A DNA stretch of 60,198 nt. Origin: Eubacterium sp. ER2 (GTDB taxonomy: Bacteria; Bacillota; Clostridia; Lachnospirales; Lachnospiraceae). The position numbers were made by a program, and so were the translations under genes. Shown piece by piece: positions 42,860 to 51,243 of this stretch (positions are counted from its first letter, which is position 1; each line of letters begins with the position of its first letter). The stretch covers positions 1 to 60,198 of the forward strand of contig NZ_JPJE01000048.1 of the NCBI RefSeq assembly GCF_000765215.1, in the 5' to 3' direction. Under the pieces are notes generated by a model. The model did not search any database. It was not told the origin of the DNA and saw only the letters and a program-made list of their open reading frames with translations.

Positions 42860-44161
42860 ATGGACGGAAGTCTTGTCACAGAGGAGGAGCGCCTCGAGAC
42901 TGTGCGGGATCGTGCCCGGGAGGTGCTGGCGCCTGCCATGGTTGAATTTGTAAAGTGGATCTTAAGATCCGCCGGAGAGAGAAATATCCGGCGGATCTAT
43001 TTTCTTGCCAGGGACGGCTGGCCTATGTACCGGGCTGCCAGGATTTTGGGAAGGGATGTGGAGCCTGCTGTTGATTGCCGGTATTTCTGCTGCTCCAGGT
43101 ATGCGCTTCGGATCCCCTGCTTTCACCTCATGGACAAAAGAGAGATAGCGGATCAGGTCTGCGTGGGAGGAGTGGATGTCACACTGCGGAAAATCCTGAA
43201 AAGAGGGGGGCTGGATGAAAAGGAGGCAGAGAGGACGGCGGAGGTGATGGGCATGCGTGAGGAGCTGGACCGGGTCCTCCCCTACCGGGAGATTCTCCGG
43301 CTGCGGGAGAGCCTCCTGGAGGGGGAGCTGTTCTGGCGGTATGTGTACAGCCACGCGGCAAAAGCCTATGACAACGCAGTCTCCTGGATCGCCCAGGAGG
43401 GATTTCTGGAGCCGGTCCGGTGCGCTGTGGCGGACAGCGGGTGGACAGGGAGTATGCAGCTGACGCTGAAGCGGCTTTTGGAGTCCATGAACTACAGAGG
43501 GAAGCTGGAGGGCTTTTACTACGGGCTGTACCACATTCCGGAACAGGCAGATCCCCGGGATTACCATGCATATTATTTCGGCCCGGATGGAAAGATAAGA
43601 AGAAAGGTGTATTTCTCCAACAGTCTCTTTGAGTGCGTGTTCAGCCAGCCCGAGGGCATGTGCGTCGGATACGGGAGGACAAAGGAGGGGATGGCTCCCG
43701 TGCGGGAGAAAGGCCGGCCTGAAAACCGGGCCCTCCTCACCTGTGTGACTGAGGCGGTGGAGGAGCAGGCGGGAGAGGAGAGAAAGGAGCTGGCAGAGCG
43801 GACGCTGGACTGGCATATCCAGGATCCGGGGACAGCCCAGAGGAAGCTGGCCCGGCTCATGGGAAGCCCTACCCGGGAGGAGGCGGAGGCCTTCGGGGGC
43901 ATGGCCTTCTCCGACGACGTGCTGGATGCGGATCAGACCCTGGCGGCGCCCTTAAGCGAAGAGCAGATCCGGGAAAACAGGTTTCTGGCACGGGGCCTTT
44001 CCATGGTCGGACTTCGCAGGGATCCGGTCCATGAGAGCGCCTGGATGGAGGGCTCCATTCTCCTCTGCGGGAGACATGTGAGGCGCCATCTCTGGCATAA
44101 CCGCCTGTACAAATACGCTCTGTATTACAGAAAACAGATGGGAGAGAGAAGGAAGCGATGA
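42860..44161 (+). CDS. stand-alone 'FLxRDG / DxGWxG' domain protein of the glycan operon
   Basis: 433 residues. It shares with two later operon proteins a domain whose marks are IYFLARDGW (residues 46-54) and ADSGWTGSMQ (191-200), resembling the C-terminal part of COG5610-type HAD proteins, but has no HAD domain itself. It ends in a basic tail. No signal peptide. I prefer ATG 42860, with GGAAGGAG 5 nt upstream, over GTG 42839. It overlaps the ABC permease start by 4 nt. Possibly a glycan-modifying or chain-capping enzyme, but the activity is unknown. Confidence 0.65.
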   Translation: MDGSLVTEEERLETVRDRAREVLAPAMVEFVKWILRSAGERNIRRIYFLARDGWPMYRAARILGRDVEPAVDCRYFCCSRYALRIPCFHLMDKREIADQVCVGGVDVTLRKILKRGGLDEKEAERTAEVMGMREELDRVLPYREILRLRESLLEGELFWRYVYSHAAKAYDNAVSWIAQEGFLEPVRCAVADSGWTGSMQLTLKRLLESMNYRGKLEGFYYGLYHIPEQADPRDYHAYYFGPDGKIRRKVYFSNSLFECVFSQPEGMCVGYGRTKEGMAPVREKGRPENRALLTCVTEAVEEQAGEERKELAERTLDWHIQDPGTAQRKLARLMGSPTREEAEAFGGMAFSDDVLDADQTLAAPLSEEQIRENRFLARGLSMVGLRRDPVHESAWMEGSILLCGRHVRRHLWHNRLYKYALYYRKQMGERRKR

Positions 44162-44916
44162 AGGGACAGCCATACTTTGCGCTGAGGCAGCTGGTGACAA
44201 GGGAAATGAAAAGAAAATACAGCCGTTCCAGGCTGGGCATCCTGTGGAGTGTGCTGAGTCCGCTCCTCTCCATGGCTGTTCTGTCCCTGGTCTTTTCCAC
44301 CATGTTCCGAAAGTCTATCGAGAACTATCCGGTATACTATCTGACCGGGTTTGTGATCTGGAGCTTTTTCACTGCGGCCACCAACACGGCTATGACAGCC
44401 CTGGCGGACAACCAGGCCCTGATCCTCCAGGTCCGGCTGCCCAGGTCTGTCTTCCCCCTCTCCAGGGTGGTGACAGCCTTTGTGAATTTTCTCTACTCCC
44501 TGGCAGCCTACGGCGTCATGCTCCTTTTGTTCCGCATTCCGGTGAGGGGGAGCGCGCTTGTCTTTCCGGTGCTGGTCTTTTTTCTCTTCCTTTTCTCCCT
44601 GGGCATGGGGTATATCCTGTCCGTCCTCTATGTGTTTTTCGGGGATATCCGCCACCTGTACGGAGTGGCCCTGACGCTGTGGATGTATCTGTCCGCCCTG
44701 TTTTACCCTCTGGAGCTTCTGCCTGGGACTATGCAGGCGGTGATCTGGCAGAACCCGGTGTACAACTTCATCGCCGGGGCCAGGGACTGCATCCTCTACG
44801 GCAGGATCCCCCCGGCCGGCGTCCTCCTTCGGACGGCAGTGTGGGGAGCCGGCATGTACGGGATCGGGAGGCTTGTGTTCCGCAGGAGTCAGAGCAAGGT
44901 GATACAGAAACTGTAA
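44158..44916 (+). CDS. ABC-2 type polysaccharide/teichoic acid exporter, permease
   Basis: 252 residues with six hydrophobic segments, of the Wzm/TagG/KpsM family (LVTREMKRKYSRSRLGILWSVLSPL, then LTGFVIWSFFTAATNTA, and a C-terminal YNFIAGARDCILYG). It forms the membrane channel with the next gene's ATPase to move lipid-linked glycan outward. Start overlaps the preceding stop (ATGA). Confidence 0.92.
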   Translation: MKGQPYFALRQLVTREMKRKYSRSRLGILWSVLSPLLSMAVLSLVFSTMFRKSIENYPVYYLTGFVIWSFFTAATNTAMTALADNQALILQVRLPRSVFPLSRVVTAFVNFLYSLAAYGVMLLLFRIPVRGSALVFPVLVFFLFLFSLGMGYILSVLYVFFGDIRHLYGVALTLWMYLSALFYPLELLPGTMQAVIWQNPVYNFIAGARDCILYGRIPPAGVLLRTAVWGAGMYGIGRLVFRRSQSKVIQKL

Positions 44917-44931
44917 GGCAGGTGAGAGGTC

Positions 44932-45708
44932 ATGGAGAAGAGAACAGAGGAAAAGCCGATCATCTCGGTGCAGCATGTGAGCATGCATTTTAAGGTGCCC
45001 CTGGAGGGGGCCTCCAGCCTGAAAGAGTATGTCATAGGAGGGCTGCGTGGGAAAAACAAGACCCGGATTTTACGCGCCCTGGACGACATCAGCTTTGAGG
45101 TCAGGCGGGGAGAGATACTGGGCATTATCGGGACAAACGGGTCCGGAAAGAGCACCCTTTTGAAAATCATTTCCGGCGCCCTCCTTCCTACGGAGGGGCG
45201 GGTGGTGGCGGACCAGGACAGCATCCAGCTCCTCACTTTGGGAACCGGGTTTGACCGGGAGCTGACAGCCAGGGAGAATGTCTATTTAAGCGGCGCTCTT
45301 CTGGGCTACAGCAGGGAATTTATCCGGCGCAAATACAGGCGGATCGTGGAATTTGCGGAGCTGGAGGGCTTTATGGAGCAGAAGGTGAAGAATTTTTCCT
45401 CCGGCATGGTCTCCAGACTGGGATTTGCCATCGCCACAGCCAGGGAGACGCCTGGCATTCTCATACTGGACGAGGTGCTCAGCGTGGGAGATATGTTTTT
45501 CCGGGAAAAAAGCGCCGGCCGGATCCAGGAGATGATCCACAGCGGGGCTACGGTCCTGATCGTGTCCCACTCGGTGGACACGATACGGAAAAACTGTACC
45601 CGGACCCTGTGGCTCGAGAGAGGCCGTCAGCGGATGGAAGGATCCCCCGGGGAGGTGTGTGCGGCCTACACAAAGTGGGGCAGGCAGGAAAACGAAGGGA
45701 AGGGGTAA
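44932..45708 (+). CDS. ABC-type polysaccharide/teichoic acid exporter, ATPase
   Basis: 258 residues: Walker A GTNGSGKST, Q/signature FSSGMVSRLGFAIA, Walker B ILILDEVLSVGD and switch His in IVSHS. Matches Wzt/TagH/KpsT. It is short and ends after the nucleotide-binding domain, so it lacks the C-terminal carbohydrate-recognition domain of some Wzt proteins. It starts 15 nt after the permease behind GGTGAGAGG. Confidence 0.93.
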   Translation: MEKRTEEKPIISVQHVSMHFKVPLEGASSLKEYVIGGLRGKNKTRILRALDDISFEVRRGEILGIIGTNGSGKSTLLKIISGALLPTEGRVVADQDSIQLLTLGTGFDRELTARENVYLSGALLGYSREFIRRKYRRIVEFAELEGFMEQKVKNFSSGMVSRLGFAIATARETPGILILDEVLSVGDMFFREKSAGRIQEMIHSGATVLIVSHSVDTIRKNCTRTLWLERGRQRMEGSPGEVCAAYTKWGRQENEGKG

Positions 45709-45713
45709 GAAGG

Positions 45714-47774
45714 ATGAAGGAGCATACGAGACAGGAAAATGTAAAACGGAAGGTGTACAGCCTCCTGGCCGGCAGGGTGCCGGGGATCGCCGGGAGATAC
45801 CAGCGCTTTCGGAAAGACCATCCGGGGATGGCCGGCAAAGTGGGGGCGGCGGCAGGCCTCCTGTGGTGGAACGCTCTCTACTATGGAGGGCGAAAGGAGA
45901 GCCTCAGGTTTCCGGACGGATACGGCTTTTATGAGAGGAGGAGGCTGAGGCTGCCGGAGTCGGGTGCCACTGGTCTTCCCACCTGGAAGGAGACGGCAGA
46001 GCTGCTGCTCTCCTTTGACCTGGTATCCTTTGACGTCTTCGACACTCTGCTCCTTCGCCCCTTTCGGGAGCCTGCGGATCTTTTCTATCTGCTGGGAATG
46101 AGGCTGTCCATTCCGGATTTCCGGCATCTTCGGATAGAGGCGGAGCATCTGGCAAGGCAGGAGGATGTGAGGCGGGGCGGCAGCGGTGAGGTAACCCTGG
46201 AAAAGATCTGGAGGATCCTCTCCGCCATGACAGGGGCGGACGCGAAAGAGGGACAGAGGGCGGAGATGGAGCTGGAGAGGCAGTACTGTCAGGCCAATCC
46301 TTATTTCATCCCCATCCTGGAGCGGCTGAGAGGAGAGGGAAAGCGGCTCCTCCTTGTGAGCGACATGTACCTGGAGTCTGATTTTATCCGGCAGCTCCTG
46401 AAGGAGAAGGGGCTGGGGGCCTTTGACGGCTGCTTTGTGTCCTGCCAGCAGGGACGGTCCAAGTGGAGGGGAGACCTGTACCAGGAGGTAAGAGGGAGCA
46501 TTGAGAGAAAATGGACGGACGGGGGAGACTGCCGGGCAGTCCACGTGGGGGATAATCTCCACGCGGATGTGCGCATGGCAGAGAGGGCCGGCTTTGCGGC
46601 CTTTTGGTACCCGGGTCCCCAGGAGGCCGGACGGCCCTGCCGTGCCAGGGACATGTCCGCCGTCACCGGCAGCATGTACGCGGGCCTTGTCAACATCCGG
46701 CTCCACAGCGGACTTAAGAGATACACCTCCTTCTACGAGTACGGCTACGTGTACGGCGGTCTCCTGGCCCTTGGCTACTGTCGGTTCATACACAGGTTTG
46801 TCAGGGACAGGGGAATCCGCCGGCTCTGGTTTCTCTCCCGGGACGGGGAGGTGCTGAAGAAGGTGTACGACCAGCTCTATCCGGGGGAGGATACCTGCTA
46901 TGTGCTCTGGTCCAGGAGCGCGGCCGCCAGGCTTCTGTCTGGCGTCAATCAGCACGATTTTTTTCAGAGGTTTCTCTTCCAGAAGGCGGACCAGGGGTAT
47001 TCCATCCGTCAGATCTTTGCCAGTATGGAGCTGGACTTTCTCCTGGAGGAGGCCTGCCGGAAGCAGGGCTGGGGACAGGAGGAGCGGCTAAGCGCCGCCA
47101 GGGCCGAAGCGTGCCGTGATTTTCTCCTCTCTAAGTGGGAGGAGGTGCAGGCGTCCTACGAGAGAGAGCGGGAGGCGGCCGGGAAATACCTGGCGGGGCT
47201 TTCCTCCGGCGCGGCGGCCATGGCGGCGGTGGACGTGGGGTGGGCCGGAAGCGGGGCCGCCTCCCTGGATGTGTTCCTGCGCCAGGTTCTGGGGCTGCCC
47301 TGCTGGGTCTACGGTACCCTGGCGGGCACGGCCACTGTGTACAGCGCCTCCCCGGACACGGCGGAAGGCTTTTTCTTCTCCGGACAGATGGACAGCTACC
47401 TCTTCTCCCAGAGCAAGAACAGGGATCTCTGGAAATTCCACAACCTGGGGGAAAAGCATAACCTCTACATGGAGCTTCTGTTTACCTCCCCCTCCCCGGG
47501 GCTCAGAGGCTTTGCCCTGGGGGAGGAGGGGGAGGTGGTGTTCCGGTACGGGAGGGAGGAAAAGCATGCGGATGAGATCCGGCGGATCCAGAAGGGAATT
47601 TTGGATTTTGTCCGGGATTACATGCGCTGCTTCCCGGAATTCCTGGAGGGGGAGACGGGCTGGATCTCCGGACGGGACGCCTACGCCCCGCTGCTTTTGT
47701 TCCTGAGGGACAGGAGGATAAGGCGAAAATTTGAGGCCTCCTTCTGCTGGGACACGGACGTGAATGTGGAGTAG
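45714..47774 (+). CDS. HAD hydrolase plus 'FLxRDG / DxGWxG' domain (COG5610-like)
   Basis: 686 residues. HAD motifs: FDVFDT (106-111), VSDMY (215-219), Lys in SKWRGDL and HVGDN (277-281). The C-terminal half has GYVYGGLLALGYCRFIH, LWFLSRDGE (371-379) and VDVGWAGSG (506-514), the same module as the genes at 42860 and 51224. Likely acts on a sugar phosphate or phosphodiester during capsule synthesis, but specificity is unknown. Start 45714 follows AAGAAGG; an ATG at 45609 lies inside the ATPase gene. Cytoplasmic, no signal. Confidence 0.75.
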   Translation: MKEHTRQENVKRKVYSLLAGRVPGIAGRYQRFRKDHPGMAGKVGAAAGLLWWNALYYGGRKESLRFPDGYGFYERRRLRLPESGATGLPTWKETAELLLSFDLVSFDVFDTLLLRPFREPADLFYLLGMRLSIPDFRHLRIEAEHLARQEDVRRGGSGEVTLEKIWRILSAMTGADAKEGQRAEMELERQYCQANPYFIPILERLRGEGKRLLLVSDMYLESDFIRQLLKEKGLGAFDGCFVSCQQGRSKWRGDLYQEVRGSIERKWTDGGDCRAVHVGDNLHADVRMAERAGFAAFWYPGPQEAGRPCRARDMSAVTGSMYAGLVNIRLHSGLKRYTSFYEYGYVYGGLLALGYCRFIHRFVRDRGIRRLWFLSRDGEVLKKVYDQLYPGEDTCYVLWSRSAAARLLSGVNQHDFFQRFLFQKADQGYSIRQIFASMELDFLLEEACRKQGWGQEERLSAARAEACRDFLLSKWEEVQASYEREREAAGKYLAGLSSGAAAMAAVDVGWAGSGAASLDVFLRQVLGLPCWVYGTLAGTATVYSASPDTAEGFFFSGQMDSYLFSQSKNRDLWKFHNLGEKHNLYMELLFTSPSPGLRGFALGEEGEVVFRYGREEKHADEIRRIQKGILDFVRDYMRCFPEFLEGETGWISGRDAYAPLLLFLRDRRIRRKFEASFCWDTDVNVE

Positions 47775-47780
47775 AAAGAA

Positions 47781-49172
47781 ATGGCAGGTATGAAGAAAAG
47801 AAGGAAGGGATACACTATATTCAGGGCGTTGAAGACGGGCGGTCATCTCCTGGTCCTTGGGGGCAGCTTTCTTGGAGCCTTTCGGGTGCTGGAAGATCTG
47901 GGGCATGGGCGGCCTCTTCCCCTGGCGGTCCTGTACCTTGTCCTTCTGGAGGGGTTCTGGCTTATTCTGGAGGCAGGAGATGTGGAACAGCGAAGATTTC
48001 TGGATCTCATGTACAGTCAGTTCTTCGGGGCCGCGGCGGCCAGCCTTTTCTTCGGGGCGCTGATGTGCGCGGTGAGCTCCCTTTCCATGTGGCAGATACT
48101 GGGGGAGTTCTTCCTGCTCCTCGTCCTGCAGTCCGGGGCGGGCATGGCATGGGCGGCCCTCTGCTTTGGCCTGTACCTGCGGGGACAATCCCACAAGCGG
48201 GCGCTTTTCATCTACGGGGAGAGGGAGGAACCGGAGGAGATCACAGAGAAAAACAACCGGATCAACGGCTATTTTCACATTGCGGCCAGTGTCCCCTGCC
48301 GGGAGGCGGCCAAAAGGCCGGGGGAGGTGCTGGGCGGATACCAGGCGGTGTACCTGGGAGACCTGCCCCCGGGGGACAAGGGGGCCATCCTGGAGCAGTG
48401 CATGATCATGGGAAAGGACTGCTACAGCATCCCCGGGCTCATAGATGTCTATACCCAGAACGCCCGTATTCTGCGGCTCCAGGACAAGGTACTGTTCCAG
48501 TACCACAAAGGAGGGCTGACGGCGGGGCAGAAAAAGGCAAAGAGAGCCCTGGATATAGGGGTGGCTCTGGCTCTCCTTGCGCTGTCGGCGCCTCTGATGC
48601 TGGTCATCGCTCTGTGCGTCCGGCTGGAGGACGGGGGGCCTGTGCTCTACAGGCAGATCAGGTACACTGAAGGGGGCAGGCCCTTCCGGATGCTCAAATT
48701 CCGGAGCATGCATGTGGATGCGGAGCGGGAGGGGGCCAGGCTTGCCAGCAGGAATGACAGCCGGATCACCCGGGTGGGGCGGATCATAAGGAACCTGCAT
48801 TTTGACGAGCTGCCCCAGCTTGTCAATGTGCTGAAGGGGGACATGTCCATGGTGGGGCCCAGGCCGGAGCGCCGGGAGTTTATTGAAGAATACTCCCGCG
48901 TTATCCCAGAGTTCTCCCAGCGCATGAAGGTGAAGGGCGGCCTCACCGGGTACGCCCAGATCTATGGCAAGTACAACACCGGGCCGGAGGACAAGATCAA
49001 GTACGATCTCATCTATATATACAACTACTCCCTCAGGCTGGATGTGCGCCTCCTTTTCCTCACGGTCCGGATTTTATTCCAGAAGGAGAGCGCAGAGGGG
49101 GTGGAGGAGGGGCGCAGGAGCGCTGTGAGGGAAAGAAAGGAGAGACAGGATGGAGACGATCAGACTTCTTGA
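47781..49172 (+). CDS. polyprenyl-phosphate sugar-1-phosphate transferase (initiating)
   Basis: 463 residues. Four N-terminal membrane segments and a central Rossmann-like region precede the bacterial sugar transferase domain: KRALDIGVALALLALSAPL, RQIRYTEGGRPFRMLKFRSM, FDELPQLVNVLKGDMSMVGPRPERREF, GLTGYAQIYGKYN. It links the first sugar phosphate to undecaprenyl phosphate, starting the glycan. Its C-terminal tail is very basic and overlaps the aldolase gene by 23 nt. It begins 6 nt after the HAD gene. Confidence 0.93.
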   Translation: MAGMKKRRKGYTIFRALKTGGHLLVLGGSFLGAFRVLEDLGHGRPLPLAVLYLVLLEGFWLILEAGDVEQRRFLDLMYSQFFGAAAASLFFGALMCAVSSLSMWQILGEFFLLLVLQSGAGMAWAALCFGLYLRGQSHKRALFIYGEREEPEEITEKNNRINGYFHIAASVPCREAAKRPGEVLGGYQAVYLGDLPPGDKGAILEQCMIMGKDCYSIPGLIDVYTQNARILRLQDKVLFQYHKGGLTAGQKKAKRALDIGVALALLALSAPLMLVIALCVRLEDGGPVLYRQIRYTEGGRPFRMLKFRSMHVDAEREGARLASRNDSRITRVGRIIRNLHFDELPQLVNVLKGDMSMVGPRPERREFIEEYSRVIPEFSQRMKVKGGLTGYAQIYGKYNTGPEDKIKYDLIYIYNYSLRLDVRLLFLTVRILFQKESAEGVEEGRRSAVRERKERQDGDDQTS

Positions 49173-50727
49173 CTGTACCCTCAGAGACGGGGGGTACATC
49201 AATGACTGGGACTTTAAGCGGAAGAACATACGAAGGATCATGGCGGGGCTGGAGGAGGCCGGGACAGACCTCATTGAGGCGGGTTTCCTGCGGGACTGCG
49301 CCTACCGGGAGGACCGCACCCTCTTCAACTCGGTGCGGGAGCTTAAGCAGATCCTGCCTGAGGGCGGCGGACGGGGCGGCTACGTCCTCATGGCCCTCCA
49401 CGATAAGTACGATGTCCGCAAGCTGGAGGAAAATGACGGTACTGTGGAGGCCATCCGGGTCACCTTTCACGACTACGATGTGGACGAGGGGCTGGAATTT
49501 GGCAGAAGGGTCATGGAGAAAGGATACCGTCTCTTTGTCAACCCCATCAACATCATGGGCTACAGCGACAGCAGTCTCCTGCGGCTCCTGGAGAAGGTGA
49601 GGGAGCTTCGGCCCTACGGCTTCTCCATCGTGGACACCTTTGGCTCCATGACCAAAAAAGAGCTGGTGCGGATCAGCTCCCTGTGCGAGAACAACCTGGA
49701 CAGGGGAACCGTGCTGGGACTTCATCTCCACGAGAATATGGCCCAGTCCTTTCTGCTGGCCCAGACCTTTCTGGAGATCAAGAGCCAGGAGAGATCCTGC
49801 GTGCTGGACGCCTCCCTGAACGGGATGGGGCGGGTGCCGGGCAACCTGTGCATGGAGCTGATCATGGACTATCTGAACCGAAGCTACGGGAAGCGCTACG
49901 ACCTGGATCCGGTGCTGGATGTCATCGAGACCTGCATCACGCCCATCAGGGAGAAGGAGCCCTGGGGATACATGGCGGAATATTTTCTGTCCGCCAAACT
50001 GAACCTCCACAGAAACTACGCGGAGTACCTGCTCTCCAGGGGCAATCTGACAGCCCGGGACATGCACCGCATCCTGCAGCTCATACCAGAGGAGAAAAAG
50101 AGTGTCTATGACGAGCGGTTTGTGGAGAAGCTGTACCGGGTCTACGAGGACCGCACGGTCCAGGATCAGGCCGCTATCCGGAGCCTGGGGGAGGTATTTG
50201 CCGGGAGGACCGCAGTCCTTTTGGCGCCGGGAAAGTCCCTGGAGTACCAGTGGGACAGGGTGCGGGACTATATCCGTGAGAAGGATGCCATCCCTGTGTC
50301 AGCCAATTTCTACTTTGAGGAACAGCAGGGAGGCTACGCCTTCTTCAGCAACGCCAAGAGGTACGACAGCTACCGGGCTTTCCGGAACCCGCGGGAGCAC
50401 GTGATCCTCACCTCCAACATTACCAGAGGGGTGGGAGAGGAGGACGATGTGGTCAGCTACGGACGGCTGGCACAGGACGGCCGTCCCACGGAGAACTGCG
50501 GGGTGCTGCTTTTGCGCCTGATGCGGCTTCTGGGGGCAAAGGAGGCGGCCCTGGCCGGCTTTGACGGCTACAGTACGGGGCAGGACAATTACATGAAGGG
50601 ATATTTCGGGGAATACCACAGCGCCAGGAGCGCGGACAATGAAGAGATCGCGGAGGAGATCCGGGAAGTGGGGAGAAGTCTTCCTGTCACCTTCCTCACT
50701 CCCTCTCTGTACGAGGAGGCGGTGTAG
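49150..50727 (+). CDS. HMGL/DRE-TIM-type aldolase with extra C-terminal domain
   Basis: 525 residues. Residues 1-300 are a DRE-TIM barrel: LDCTLRDGGY (7-16) with the catalytic Arg-Asp, and metal ligands in HLHEN (192-196). Closest in appearance to 4-hydroxy-2-oxovalerate aldolase-like proteins of capsule loci. Residues about 345-525 (VLLAPGKSLEYQWDRV onward) form a second domain I cannot name. Adjacent KdsC-like phosphatase and, later, KdsB-like cytidylyltransferase suggest it makes a 2-oxo-3-deoxy sugar acid by aldol addition. Start ATG 49150 behind AAAGGAGAGACAGG overlaps the transferase by 23 nt. Confidence 0.8.
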   Translation: METIRLLDCTLRDGGYINDWDFKRKNIRRIMAGLEEAGTDLIEAGFLRDCAYREDRTLFNSVRELKQILPEGGGRGGYVLMALHDKYDVRKLEENDGTVEAIRVTFHDYDVDEGLEFGRRVMEKGYRLFVNPINIMGYSDSSLLRLLEKVRELRPYGFSIVDTFGSMTKKELVRISSLCENNLDRGTVLGLHLHENMAQSFLLAQTFLEIKSQERSCVLDASLNGMGRVPGNLCMELIMDYLNRSYGKRYDLDPVLDVIETCITPIREKEPWGYMAEYFLSAKLNLHRNYAEYLLSRGNLTARDMHRILQLIPEEKKSVYDERFVEKLYRVYEDRTVQDQAAIRSLGEVFAGRTAVLLAPGKSLEYQWDRVRDYIREKDAIPVSANFYFEEQQGGYAFFSNAKRYDSYRAFRNPREHVILTSNITRGVGEEDDVVSYGRLAQDGRPTENCGVLLLRLMRLLGAKEAALAGFDGYSTGQDNYMKGYFGEYHSARSADNEEIAEEIREVGRSLPVTFLTPSLYEEAV

Positions 50728-51243
50728 ATGCAGCAGGTGATGGAAAATCTGGAGAAAATACGGTATCTCATACTGGACGTGGACGGCACCATGACGGACG
50801 GGGGTGTCTATCTGGACAGCAGGGGAGCGGAGATGAAGAAGTTCAGCATCAAGGACGGGGCGGGGATCCTCCTGGCCAGGAGGGCAGGCATCGAGTCCGT
50901 CATCCTCACAGGGAGAGAGAGCCAGTGTGTCCGGAAGCGGGCCGAGGAGCTTGCCATCCCTCTCGTCTTCCAGGGAGTGAAGGACAAGAGGGCGTTCCTT
51001 CTGGAATTTCTTGAGACCAATGAGATCCTCCCCCAGGAGGCGGCCTATATGGGGGACGACCTGAACGACCTGGAGGCCATGCAGTGCGTGGGCCTTGCCG
51101 TCTGCCCTCAGGACGCGGCCAAGCAGGTGAAGGCCTACTGTCCCATCGTTCTCTCCGCCAGAGGCGGTGAGGGGGCTGTGCGGGAATTTGTGGAAATGAT
51201 ACTGGAAAAGCGAGGGATACAGTATGAAGGACTGGCTCTATGA
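50728..51243 (+). CDS. KdsC/YrbI-type HAD phosphatase
   Basis: 171 residues, capless HAD of the KdsC family: ILDVDGTMTDGGVYLD, ILTGRESQCVRKRAEEL, Lys in GVKDKRAFL, and MGDDLNDLEAM. KdsC removes phosphate from 3-deoxy-ulosonate 8- or 9-phosphates; related proteins serve sialic and other nonulosonic acids. It starts directly at the aldolase stop and overlaps the next gene by 20 nt. The normal short length suggests a tetramer. A free-sugar product would feed the cytidylyltransferase at 55533. Confidence 0.9.
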   Translation: MQQVMENLEKIRYLILDVDGTMTDGGVYLDSRGAEMKKFSIKDGAGILLARRAGIESVILTGRESQCVRKRAEELAIPLVFQGVKDKRAFLLEFLETNEILPQEAAYMGDDLNDLEAMQCVGLAVCPQDAAKQVKAYCPIVLSARGGEGAVREFVEMILEKRGIQYEGLAL

